Shown here one piece after another: positions 47,996 through 60,586 of a stretch of DNA of 64,000 nucleotides. The stretch comes from Strix aluco (lineage: Eukaryota; Chordata; Aves; Strigiformes; Strigidae). The stretch spans positions 24,302,264 to 24,366,263 of the forward strand of contig NC_133931.1 in assembly GCF_031877795.1 (NCBI RefSeq). The letters run 5' to 3'. Both the position numbers and the translations under genes were made by a program. Below the pieces are notes generated by a model, which saw nothing but the letters and a program-made list of their open reading frames with translations, was not told the origin of the DNA and did no database searches. Within the stretch, counting starts at the first letter, position 1, and the number at the start of each line of letters is the position of its first letter.

Positions 47996-48036
47996 TTTTT
48001 CAGTAGTATTTGTTTCAGTATTTTTCAGTAGTATTT
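47996..48036. repeat. Direct 16-base duplication, period 25
   Basis: TTTTTCAGTAGTATTT at 47996-48011 recurs at 48021-48036. A small local duplication. Confidence 0.85.
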
Positions 48037-48429
48037 TGTTGTCTCCGCATGCCAGCTTCCTACGAAAAAAACCCCAGCAGTTCTGAGATCAGGGTGTGCA
48101 TGTGAGTAGCTAGTGGAATGTACCTGATAGATTGTAAGAATTCATCCTTCCTTAACTGCTGTACCTTGTGCACATGTACTTCGGAGTTATGCTTCATCTC
48201 CAATGGGGACAGTCTTGATAGGTAAATACATGCAATCTTGTTCCCAGGCAGAGCAATGAATTAAAAAACTATATAAAGATAAATAGATGGTCAGGAGCCT
48301 CAGGATTTTCAGACAAAAATGAGCGTTATATTCTTCCTAATTTCTTTCCTGTGGTTGTAAGCTACTTCCAAACATGTGGAAACCTGCCTCCATTGAGTAG
48401 AGATGAATAAAACAATGAATTTTTATTTT

Positions 48430-48700
48430 TAGTGATATTTTTTATATATATAATATTTATTTTTACTGATATTTTATATATACATACACACACACATATA
48501 TAGAGTTAGTTCTTTGAGAGAGATATATGTGTATATATAAAATCCATATATATCTTTCAATCTATAATTAGAAAACTGTATGTGTGTATATATATGGAGT
48601 TAGTTTTTTATATACTGGGATATATATGTATGTATATATCTCTCTCAAAGAACTCCATGCACACACACATATGTACGTGAGTTCTTTGATTATATATGTT
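48430..48700. repeat. TA/TG-rich low-complexity block with long inverted repeat
   Basis: The block alternates TATATA, CACACA and TGTATA stretches. Embedded in it is a perfect 21-base inverted repeat with arms at 48508-48528 and 48634-48654 around a 105-base spacer. Each arm contains TTCTTTGAGAGAGATATAT on one strand. The arms continue as imperfect TA/TG complement on the inner side. Confidence 0.9.
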
Positions 48701-50924
48701 TGCAAATAATGCCCTGTTACAGTTGGATATTTTCAGGCAGGCAAAAAAGTGCAGATTTATTTAATTATTTTTTTAATCTCCATGTTTACCAACACTCAGA
48801 AGGCATTGTTTGTTCAGTAACTTACATGATGTCTTCTTGCTGACCACATGTGAACTGTTGGTGTCTATATAGCTCTTTACGAAATGTTTATGCCTAAGAG
48901 CTATGATGAACTTCAGTCTCTATCTGATACTAACCTGAGGCTCTGTCAGTTTTATTGCTAAGAATGGGTGCCTTGGGAATGCTAAACTAGTGTGTAGAAA
49001 ATGTTTGTTGTTTATACAGGTCTTGTTATACATTCCCAACATTAATTTGGTGTCAAATATGTCCTTTAGAGCAGAATTCATCAGGGCTTCTAGTAAATCA
49101 TTCTGTATTTATCTGTACTGCTAGGTAGATTCACATGAAAACATTTTGACTTTGACTTCTAGTCATTGGATATTGTCATATGAAAAATATAATTACAGGT
49201 GTTGAATCTCTGAATGAGTTTATCCTGAATTTATCCTATCTAAAACTTTTCCTGCTGTTCTTAAGAGCAACTTTTTAGTTTAGTCTGTGCTTGAATTTCA
49301 ACTCAAGCAACTGAATTATTTGTTTGTCTTTTCTTTTTACTTGGTTCCCTTCTAAATCATTGCTTGTGTCAGTCTAACATAGTCAGGCATTACAGCCGAG
49401 CAGTCTCTAACAGGCATGCTCACACTCCCTCTTTTTAGTTTTCTGCATATAAAGGAAGGGTGGAGGAATCTCATGTCTCCTGTTGCTTTTGTGTATCAGC
49501 TGATTTAGGATCGTCTATGGAGTTTGCTACTGCTTCAGAAAAAGGCCTGCTTAAAATAGGTGAATTTTTCTTCATTTTTTTCAAGTGAATGCTCTTCATT
49601 CTGGTTGGATAGCTTGTTTAATCATCTTTATGGCATTCCTAGCTATATTTTTATGTTCCCTTTAACTTATGAAGGCTCATTCCCTTTTTCAGGGGGAATA
49701 TCCATTTATGGACAAAGATGATAATTCACTGGACACTGGACTTGTTGGAGGCCTTGGTTATGCAGTGCCTGCGGCTTTGCTACAGGAAAGGCCCTTTGGG
49801 GTGTGATGGACTTTTTTTGAATCATTGCTTCAGAACATCATCCCGTGTAGCTCCTTGTCAGGAGTCAAGAGAAACTGCAGGAGGAATAATCAAGATAGCA
49901 CCCTCTGCGCTTTTTGGTCTTGATGTTTGTTCTAGAGAAACACCTGCTTTGTCACTTGCACTCAGTGCTTTCAGGCTGAGTGCCATGTTTTCAGGTAGAG
50001 CACCCAGCCTTTCTCTACCTGAAGTCTGAGCCAGTAGTCTTCCGCAGCTTTTCATCTCGTGTTGTTTTCCAATTCAATTGCTGTCATTTCTGATTTTGGT
50101 GCACTTTGCAGCCCGTTCTTAGGCTAAATGTGTAGGTTTGCAGAGGGAAGACGTCAGCTCTAAATACAGTGATAGAGGAAACTGTTCCAGAAAAATTTAA
50201 GGACTAATAGAGTTGTAAAGTTTGTAGGTACAGTCATGGCACTCTTAATGCAAAGTCTTATGGTGACCCGGTTTTATATTAGCATATTGATTTGGTCTGG
50301 ATGAATAGGCTGTATGTCTGTAATTTGCGTCCATGCTGTGCTAGCTCATAACTGACTTCGATAATATGTCTGAGGCTCAGGTTACCTGGTGTGGCTTAAG
50401 TCTTCATCCTGTTCTAACAAGACCATGACACTATCATCCATCTGTCATTCACATCAGAAACTTTTGACATAAGAGCTCCTCTGTGGCCTGAGGACATTAT
50501 ATTTACATATGACCAAGAGGAGCAATCTCCTAAGATGGATCACTTTCTCCCAGATGAGTGTCAGTCTCCTGAGGAACACTGACAAAGGAAGGATGCAAGA
50601 AATCAAGCGAAGTTCAAATCCCTATGAAGCTGTTTGTTCATTATTCTGAACAGCTTCTGACAGTTGTCAGAAAATTTTGCATCTGGGACAATGTTTCAAG
50701 ACTTATCCTTTGAGATGGGGGACTTCCAAAGGGAGTTCTTTTTCCTTGGGAATTCACAGGAAGTAACAATTCTCCCTATTCCTTGTCAAGCCTTTTCTTT
50801 AGGATTTTTGTCATTTGTGTTACTTCTCCACTTATTGGCTTCCATGAGATGCTAGTTTTCTTCAGTCCTGCTGTATTTGAGTTCTAGGAGCTCTATTCAG
50901 CTAGGAAGTGTGCTGGAGCATACT

Positions 50925-51049
50925 TGAGGTGTTCAGAAACCATCTGGACGTGGTCCTGGGCACCTACATCTAGGGGGTGCTTGAGCAGAGGGTGGGACAA
51001 GATGACCTCCAGAGGTCCCTTCCAATCTCAACCATTCTGTGACTCTGTA
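50925..51049 (+). mobile_element. CR1 LINE, 3' end, sense
   Basis: TTGAGGTGTTCAGAAACCAT at the start and GACCTCCAGAGGTCCCTTCC near the end, followed by a CAACCATTCTGTGACTCTGT tail, is a typical CR1 3' region of about 125 bases, 5'-truncated. Confidence 0.9.
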
Positions 51050-54000
51050 GTATCCCTCAGAAATTCTTCTGAGTCTGTGGTCATTTGCTTCCATCTGTAC
51101 ATTTTAATAGTCTTCCTTTCTGTTGACCTTGGATCTGCAGAGGAATGGAGCATTTTGATTTATTTTGTGACTCTTTCTGCAGACTTTTATTGTGATTAGG
51201 TTATTATTTTCTTATGTTGGGAAGCTAATGAGCTGATACTTTTTTTTTTTTTCCCCCCTCAAAATTGCATGCATCCCTCAGCTAACATTACAGATGTCAG
51301 GCATACTTTATTTTTCTATTTGCTTATGAATATCTCTTGCCTCTATTGTCTCTGCTATAGGGAGCTCTTTAGATACTATTATCTCAAGCTGGGGACCACC
51401 ATGTTGGATAGAGGAATTTCTGTGAAGCTGCTTGAGTGGAGTGAATACATACAATTAGAGCAAGAGAGAGAGGTGAGATCTTTAGCATTTTCAAAGTGTG
51501 CTTTTCTCAGATCTGCAAAGCCTTCACTTGATAGTTCCATACATGTGCTGTAATGTACTGTGCCATTCGGAGGCTGTTCAAGAGAGATGAGTCTTGATAA
51601 GATGCTCTTTGAGATGCCTTTCATGTGAACTATGGAGTTTACTAAGTGAACAGTTATCATATTGCTAGAAGAGCCAGCAGTATGAATGCTAACATCTGTT
51701 GAAGGAGAGAGTAAAGGCCATTTACATGTAACTGTATATGTCTGCCATGTCTTGAAGAACCTTTGCATTCAAAATTCCCTCCTTCTGCCTTGAGGTCTTT
51801 TTGTATAAACTGGGGACAAGCTGCTAGGAATTAAGGGTATGATATGGCCCATTTATATGATATCAGCATTTCTAGTCACTGCTTCAGCCATTGCTATATT
51901 GTTTGCATACTTGAGTGATTGCAACAGCCACATTGCTAAACTGTAATTTTTTCTAGTAATATAGGCTGTAAATCTTTGTTCCCTAAACTGTTTGTGAAAG
52001 AATGTTATTTCTGTGTGTACCTACAGTAACAGGGCATTGCTTTCAATTGGTTTTTTTCTCTGCATTGTCAGCCATTGTAGGGGAGCTATGATACATGTCT
52101 TTGAATGGAAAGAAAATGCAGTAGCTTAAACCAGACTCTAACAAAAATTTAGAAAATGTGATTAGTAAGTAAGTGTTTGGAGAGGGCAGTACAACACAGA
52201 CCACAGATTAGAACCAAAACCTATAAAATTTTGTCAGCATTGCAATAAAATATTCCAGGTTAAATAATTTGGGAATCTTGATTGATGCTTGCTGTTTTTC
52301 TTTATATTCTCCCTTCAGATTTGTTTAAAACTTGATTTAAGCAAAGAAATTAAGATGCAAGACCAATTCACACCATTATGGATTTTTATCTCAATGTCTG
52401 TATATCTTTCTGTCCTCAAAATCTTACATCTTATACTATGAGCTTTTTTCTTAATTACATGGAGAAGTTTTTTTTCTAGGTCTTTGATACTGTAGAGTGA
52501 TATCATGGACGTGCAACTAAGCAGTTTATCTGCATGACTTCTGTGTATTTCCCGTAGGGTGTGCAGTATTTCAAAGATGATGTCCAAGTCTGGAGGACAT
52601 TTAATTAGCATTAGATTCCATTAGCATAATGGCATGTAATTAGCATGTGTTGCATTATGCTCCTGTTTTGTATATTGGGTGAAGTTTGTTAAAAGCTGAG
52701 CAGATCATGTTGGGAGCAAGTAGAGATAGGTACAAAACCTTGAGATGATACAAATAATAACTAACCTGCATAATTCAGTGTGCTATAGAATAAACATTTA
52801 ACTGGGCTACTATTTTATAATACATATTACATTTTACTTTAGCATTGATACTACTGTTTGGGAGGTGGAAAACTTCTGAAAAAAAAGATGCCAAATCCAG
52901 ACATGGTTAGAAAGAATGCCATTGACAGATTTGCAGTCAGTTACACTAAGTCTAACCTGATGTTTTATTTAGTAGCATAGATTTTAATTATAACTTTATA
53001 GCTAGTGTTTTTGTCAGAAAAGATTCAGCCCTTGATCATGACTAAGACATTAACAAAGACTTATTGTTTATTTGCTTCTCAGAGATAAGATTGAGGGTTT
53101 TCCTAACCCTCTGGAACTAGTTTCTCTGCATTATCAGTAAAGGTTATTGTATGGCTAATTACATGGCAGTTCAGGTTGATTTAAGAATACAAATGTTATT
53201 GCAGAAATAGAAGAGGCTTAGACCATTATTATTTTTAGTTTTCACTAAATCTCCAGTACTATGTTTTTCTTTTTTACTGTGGTAAGTTCAAATGAGCAGG
53301 CTTGAAAAGGTTAGTTAGCCACTGGGGATATTAAAAATAAAGTGGAAACTACATTGTTTGTACTTCTTAGAATATTAAAAATGTGGGGGTTTTGTGTTTT
53401 GTTTTTTTAAATTGAATGAAGAAAGAGGAAACAACAAAAACTTCTGGTGAGTCTGTTTGTATCTATCACCTCAGGGTGGGAAAGAGATGGCTTTTAAATT
53501 AGTACATTTCAATGTGAGAAATCTAGAAGGCGTGCAGGAAAAAAAAGGTAGTTTTTAGCTTCAGTTCTGAGTTTGATGTTAGTCAAAATGTAATTCAAGC
53601 AATTGTGTTCTGTAGCCACTGTATGACCTACCCAGTGGCAATCAGCCCCCTCTTTTTTTCTTTCTTTTTTTTTTAAAGCTAATTGGCTCATGTTTAGCTT
53701 ACTAAATGTCATCTGGACTCAGTAAAAAGCAAGTGACCTGCATTGAATTAGTGTAATTGTAATACAAACAGAACATCTCATAGTTTTGGTCTTATACAGG
53801 AAAAGAGAAAGTTGGAGAGATTTTTCAGTTTGATAAATAAAACTGAAGATACGGGGAGCCAACTTTGGCTCACAGTTCATTTTACCTTTTTACTATATTC
53901 TTTTAAAAAATAATAATTGGCATTTGAATTTTGTCTGTGTGTTTTCTCTTTGAAACATTTTCCCTTCTTGAAGAATCTTCCTTAGGATGTATGTCCTGCC

Positions 54001-55689
54001 AGTTATTAAATCATGACCAATCATTACCAATTCCAGTTTCAGAATATAATACCATTTCAGAAAAATAATTTATTTTTGATCTACCTAGCCTGTCCAGGAT
54101 TTGGTTTATTGTTTTACCTCTGTCATTTGGTAGGATTACTTTTCAATGCCACTATGTAGTTAATATTTTTTGCTTTCTGTTTCAGAGAGCAGTGGTTACA
54201 CCTACCAAGATAACAATGTGCCATGAAGAACTGAAGTATCAGTTCCAGTGGTATATTTGAATTTTAACTCTGACTTTGATCTTGTAGTTGTATTATTCAC
54301 TTTGGTTTAAAAGGGGTGTTATTTTTTAAAATGTAAGACTAGTGTCATTGCGTAAGTAATACTACGCCTTGGTTATACTTCTCTTTTCATTTGGCCATTC
54401 AGATGTCCAAATTTTACTTTGTGATGCTTCCCACTGCTTGTGTCTGCATCATGGCCTATGGAGTAGAAAAAAACTTAGATTTGCTGTAGCAACTGCATTT
54501 CCTTACAGGAAAAGATGTAGATAACTTTTACACTAATCTAGCAATGAGATTAAGGGACTACAATGTAAATTATATTTTTATGAAGCTATTAGGGAGAATG
54601 TTAGAAATACTAGTTAGACAAGGACAGTAACACTGTTCTCTGTATGTACCTGGTAGCCAGGAAAGCAGTGCTGTGGAGTCTTGTATTCTCTTAGTACCTT
54701 GCGTGTCAGTGGAGCAGAGACAAGAGAAGTTTTCCTCCTTTGCTTGAAGGTACAAGAATTTAATACTCAGTTACTCTTTCATAGACTAGAAAATCTTCTG
54801 TAATTAATTAGACATTTCAATTATTTCAGTGGGATATAGGCATTCAATGTCTGGAATATTGTAATCTGTCAGTTTAATTTTGATTCTTATTTTGAACACT
54901 GCAAGTGAATGGGTCACTTTGTGCTTGTGGTTGGCTTTTGCTGTCACTGGTTCATCTGTTGCCATTGTAAATGGTGAAGTAGGAAGCAGCAAATGTTGTT
55001 GTGAGCATTGTTCCTTTGTATTTCATGTTTCTTCTGGTAAACATGATCATTCTGTTTCTATATTTAGGCTGACCAAACATGATAATTGTCTTTTTAAATT
55101 TTTTTTTGTTACCAAAGTCACCTTTGGACATCCCAGTGAGCTGTCAGCCACTGTATGCTTTTAAATTCACAGCGTGCAGATTGTTTTTCTAGCAAGACTA
55201 TCTTCCAGTTGTGACATGACTAGATTAAATTCCTGCGTTCTTTTGTGCTACCTGTAACCTCTCAAAGTATTGACACTTAAATGTAAGTCTTTGCATAATC
55301 CACATAAAATCAGAGCCAGAGAGGCTGTTGCAGGGAGAGTGAGCAACCTGTGAAGGATGTGTGTGGAGTTTTATTTCATTTCATCTTTGTGTAATGCACT
55401 CTTCTACAGAATTTTTAGGTTAGACATTTAGAAGACATACTATGTCTTCTGAGATTACGTGATTAGTGTGAACACAGGGCAGATGAGGATGGGGGTGGTG
55501 GTGGAAAAGATCTACGAAACACATGCCCAAATTTTGATGATACAATTCTGAAACTGTGTTTGTCTGTAATTTTTGGTAAAATACAATGACAAATTCTGGA
55601 ACTTCTCAGGTAGTTTATTGGAAGATTTCCTACTTTGTAACCTGAATATTCTTTGTTGAAATTTAAACTCATTAGCTGCTCTTCTGTTC

Positions 55690-55990
55690 TTTTTAGACTT
55701 GGAAAAAAAAGAGTATTTTCTCCCTCTTTGAAGTGGCACTTCACATGTTGGAGACTGTTAACATGTTTCTCACTATAGTCACCTCCTCTTTCGACTAAGC
55801 AATCCTAATTCATTCAATCTTTCCTTTCAGATTGTGTTTTTTAAATATCTAAGCATTATAGTTGCTCTATTTTGAACTATCTTCAGTTGGTTCACATCTC
55901 TGCAAGTGCAGTGCCTAAAACTGAACCCAATACTGCTGCTGGAGGTCTAACGTATCCTGAATAAAGAACTACTACTGCGTATTTCTTGAA
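55690..55990 (-). mobile_element. Old CR1/L3-like LINE relic, antisense
   Basis: The + strand shows a diverged complement of the CR1/L3 C-terminal ORF2 and 3' region: CTAAGCAATCCTAATTCATT, then a TGCTCTATTTTGAACT stretch, then GCCTAAAACTGAACCC. These correspond to the RRATK..FSLE region of younger copies. It is far more decayed than the copies in intron 4 and has no intact frame. Resemblance by eye only; boundaries approximate. Confidence 0.6.
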
Positions 55991-57635
55991 TGCATTGTGT
56001 CATTACTACTGTGTGTGGTTATGGCAGAGGTTTCACATTTAATGTCCAGCGAGTTTACTACAGCTTTTTCTCACAAATATAAGTTACTTACCCCTTGACT
56101 CTTTTTAGGAAGAATAATTGCAAATACAGTTTTTCCACTTCATGTCTCAGTAAAGTTAATATATTTCTGGATGTAATCACTGTCTCATTTTCTCAGAAAC
56201 TGCAGAAAATACTGTGGGAAGAAGAGAAAAGATTTTATTATTAAAGTAAGCTATATTGTTGTTTTCTTGGAGGGAAAGTAAGTTTCTTAGTCTGGGTAAC
56301 AGAATTGGAACCTTGTAGGCATTATGTTTATGAATTTTCAAGAGTCTGAATCAGGAGTAAAAGAAACTATGGTGAAAGAAGACTAAATTAATCAAGAGTA
56401 CTCCCTGGACTCAGTCATTTGCACTTTCAGAACCATTACCTTGTTTTGTAAATGATAAGAAACTAGTTTGTTCAAGTTTAATGCTGAAAAAAGTTGTGCA
56501 TGTTCAAGACTCATGTTCTAGATATCTCGGATTCTGTGAAAGGGGGATAGCAGAATGCTTCCGTCTGAGAGAGGTACCAACATTCATGAAGACAGCTTCT
56601 TCCTCTTTTGATTCCTGGACACCTGTGTGGCTGGGAAATATCCTTTAGGCAGTGAGTTGTCTGGCTCTTGAGCAAAGATAAGCCATAATGTATACCTTCA
56701 TCTGAGAGGTTCTTAAATGTTGGTGAAGTTCCCTGAGGGTTATGGTAGAACCTCAGACTGGCTAGTGGTCTGAAGTGGCCCCATCTCTCTGTTACGGTGA
56801 TTTCCTCACAAAGAGGAGGTGTTGCCTGTCACTATCAAAAGGAAATTTTCTCCTATGCAACTATGTTTAAAAATACCTTCTTTTCCAAGTCTCTGTCAAG
56901 TAAAAATTGAATTAGAAGGTTAAACCACTACATCAGATACTTCTTTCAGTCTAAAGACAGATTAATATCTATTTCTGGTTTTCTACCTTAAAAAAAAACC
57001 CCACAAAACTCTTCTCTCAAAGAAAAAAATCTTACAAAAACCCTTATGTGCCTACACACATGCACCCATCTTTCTCCTTCTGATTAAATGTATCTTGCTC
57101 ACCCCATGCTGAGATTGAGGGTACTTTTCAGAACAGCAATCACAAATCAATATTTGTCTCATTCAGGTTTTCCTTTTGGTGAGTGAAATTGTTGGAAATA
57201 TGGTCCTAGATGGTGTCTGAATGCTGCAGTTCCTTTCAGGTGTTTGAAACTCCTCTTGCGTGTGTTTGTAAGACTTGCTGACTTTCATTGCCTTCTTTTC
57301 TGGTAGTGTTTGGATTTTTTTAGTCATTGTGATTTTTTGGGTTTTGTTTTTATTTTTGTCCCTGGACACTAAAAATGTGGAGACTTGTAGTTATTGTGGA
57401 TGTGAACTTTCAATATAACCTTTCAATAAAATGTTACGAAATTATACTGTTTTGTACCTATAAGGGATTATTTGCAAGTTAGGTATTTTCCTCTGAAAAC
57501 TCCTGTGTATGTCAATTTAAAAAAAAAAATTCAAAACCTTTAGCTGCCTGGGGTAGTTTAAGGACAAAATCTTGAGTAGCCTGAAATTATTTTTGGTTTC
57601 AGTTAATTGCTTTAAAAATTGTGTAATTTCACTTA

Positions 57636-57685
57636 TCTAAAACACTCTCCCCCTCCCACCCCAACCCCCCCCCCCCCCCCCCCCC
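57636..57685. repeat. C-rich tract with C21 homopolymer
   Basis: A CCCCCTCCCACCCCAACCCC-type lead-in passes into 21 C at 57665-57685. The - strand is therefore G21 plus further G tracts, with strong quadruplex potential. Length is likely unreliable in assembly. Confidence 0.95.
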
Positions 57686-58845
57686 GAAGAAACACCAAAA
57701 CCACAGTGAAGCCGAAGAACCTAAATGAGACTGCAGATATTTCCAGGCTTTATTTTTCATCTCTAAAGACTTTCAGTAGGCATTTGTTGTCCTTTTTTAA
57801 AGACTTGCTATCTAGGCTGAAGGAGGGGAGAATTTTGAGGATCAGATTGCTGACCGTTTCTTCTGTTGCAACTTCACTGACATCAGTGAGTTCATAACCT
57901 TGTAGATGCAAGGGGAGCTTGAATGTTACCTCTCTAAACAAAAAGAAAATGGGAGGACAGTGTTCAGTTGAACTGCAGAATTCAAGAATATTTTGTGCTG
58001 AAGAGTTGGGTTCAGGAAATCAAAATAGCCCTACTGGGTAGAAAAACTCAAACTATTCCAGTTTAAAGTAGAAGATCGAAAGTTGGGACAAGGTAATAGT
58101 TGAAAAACCTACAGGCAAATGTCATGAAATGTTCCCTAAATCACAGGGAATTATTTAAATATATTGGAAGAAAGCCTGGAGAAATGTTGATATGTCTGCT
58201 GGACTTGAAGGGAGAGGAACAAGAAATAAGCAAGCAAAAGAAGGCCACTGCAGATAAACAAAGTTGTTTCTTTGCAAACAACTCCATCAAGTAATTTGCT
58301 GAGTTGCTTCCAGATCTCTTTGACTAGTACAAGTGATGACTTATGAGAGAACAAGAAACTTTCAAAACTGAAACAAAGCAAAAAAAACCCCACCCTGGAT
58401 AAATTGGAAAATTAACTGGCAGTAGGACAGCATGTTGAGGTGATATTTATGGGAAAAAATTGATGGTAATAAATATTTTTATTACTCATCTGAAAAAAAG
58501 GTTTGATAATGAACAGACATATGCAGATGACATGATCCTTTTAGATGAGTTAGCAGGGGGAACTTGCTCTTTGTCTTGCTAATTGGATAACAGCCAGTGC
58601 AATAAATTCTGCCTTTTTGAATATACCAATGCAGATTTGTCTTGGGATATGGTAGAACTTTAAAGTTATGATACGTGATGGGATTTAAAAATCAGTTGTA
58701 TAAGTGAGCTTGTTTAAAACCAGTAAAAGAAAACCCAAACTGAATGAACTTGTGGCCTTAGAATGCTGACTTCCTCAAGCTGGTGTCACAGAACAGACGA
58801 TCTGCAATATTCTTTTGAAATTTAAAGCAATTTTTTAAAGGAAGT

Positions 58846-58915
58846 ATCATACAATCATAGACTATTTCCAGTTGGAAGGGACCCATAAGGACCATTGAGT
58901 CCAACTCCAACGTTT
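58846..58915 (-). mobile_element. CR1 LINE, short 3' end, antisense
   Basis: TATCATACAATCATAGACTA followed by TTTCCAGTTGGAAGGGACCC and a GAGTCCAACTCCAAC block is the complement of a CR1 3' terminus. Resemblance fades after about 58915; a weak continuation to about 58990 is possible. Confidence 0.85.
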
Positions 58916-59950
58916 AGTAGAAAGAGTAAGTTCAGAGGTGAATCTTGAGGCACAGTTCTGTTGCGTGACGGTGCTAACAAGGCAAGGGTTGATTCTTTTC
59001 AGTAGATTTACAATTGCGCTTACTATTGCAAAATGTTTGAGATTAGTATCTTTACATTCTTGACCTATTGTAACGCTGTCAAAATGTTATGAACTTGCTA
59101 GCAATAATAAATATACAGGTCAATATAAATGGCTTATCTTTCAGTAACCCATCTTTGCTGTTAATCATGTGATTATTCTTTCCATTATTTATTTTTTCTC
59201 TGTGTTTATTGCTTTATTACTTTACATCTTAAGTGAAGCATACTTTGCTTTGAACAGCAAAGGTCATCATTCAGGAGGGAAGCTTGTGACAGTGATTGGC
59301 TGTTAAACTGCTGGGAAAGTTCTGGGTTTTGTTATTTTGTTGTTGTTTTTCTGATGTTTTATTTTATTTTTTAAATAGCGTTAATATGTAAGGTGTCTGT
59401 CATTTTATCCTAAAATATTTTGAACGTCATTTTTACTGTGTGTAGTATTGTATATGTGATTTAATCAATGGTCACTACTGAAGAACATTGAGGTGAGCAC
59501 AGTAGAATTGCATGTTAAATGTCACATATATTTCCCTTCATTAGGGTGAAAAATTCTGTATCAGTTATTGTTTGTCCAGAAGTTCTCTGGACTAAATCTC
59601 CACTTAACCCTTCCTGCATTTAGGCCTTTGTTGATAATTCTAGCTGTGCTTCGCTGGCAGCTTGTGAGGCAGGTGGGTGTAACGGTGTGGCGTTCTCATT
59701 CTGTTACTTGTTTGGATGAACAGTCATTGCTAACTTGCAGTGAAGAAAGTGCCTTTTTGGTTGAACAGTGATAGGAATCTTTTAAGTTTTTGCTTAATGC
59801 TGGAAATGTAATTCTATTGCTAGGAGTAGGTGTTTTTTAATATTTGGTATTATCAGTTTTTCAAATTTTGTGGAAGGGGAAAACTTTCTGTTGTGATGAT
59901 CTAGCTTTCAGAATAATGTAATTGCTGGTTTGGTTTTTGCTTGTGTTTTA

Positions 59951-59974
59951 GTTTGTTTGTTTGTTTGTTTTTTT
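59951..59974. repeat. (GTTT)n simple repeat
   Basis: About five GTTT units ending in a T run, followed by further T-rich tracts to about 60000. Confidence 0.85.
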
Positions 59975-60562
59975 ATGTGTTTTTTTCCTTTTTTTTTTTT
60001 CAGATGGCATTTCCAAACATTTTTCTTTTGATAATTCATTATTAAAGTCAACTGAAAAATAAGTAACTTGAATGAACATTTTTTTCCCCCCTTAATTGGT
60101 AACAGCTTCTTCAATGTTTTAGCTTAAACCAAAAATGTGTTTTAGCTAAGATGTAGAAGTTATATATTGGATGGCTAGATCAGTCTGGAGTATTTATTCA
60201 CTGAACGTATCTTCAGTAAATGCTTTTTATGACACACAGTTTCAAAAAGTGTTGTGGTAAATTAAGAGGATCAGATTTTTTTGACAAGTTTTGTCTTTAA
60301 TTCAGAGTAAATTGTTCAGTTTTTCCTGTGCAAAATTGAAAATAATGCTCTGTTTTAGTGTGTTTCTTCAAGGCACTTCTTTGTTAAAAGTGTTGTCAGG
60401 TATGAAACAGGCAGTGAAAATGAAACTAGCACTGCATGGGCCACTGGATGCACCATTTTGATTTGAGTGGTTCCTTCTCGATCTCTGTAGCTAATGTTGC
60501 CCATGTTGCTCTTGTCAGTGAGATCAGTAAAGAGCCCCCCCTGTAGCGTGCCCCCACCCTGC

Positions 60563-60586
60563 AAAAAAAAAAAAAAAAAAAAAAAA
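60563..60586. repeat. A24 homopolymer
   Basis: Twenty-four A directly after a C-rich segment (GCCCCCACCCTGC). It could be the tail of a retroposed transcript, but no parent gene, polyadenylation signal or clear target-site duplication is visible. Confidence 0.9.
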
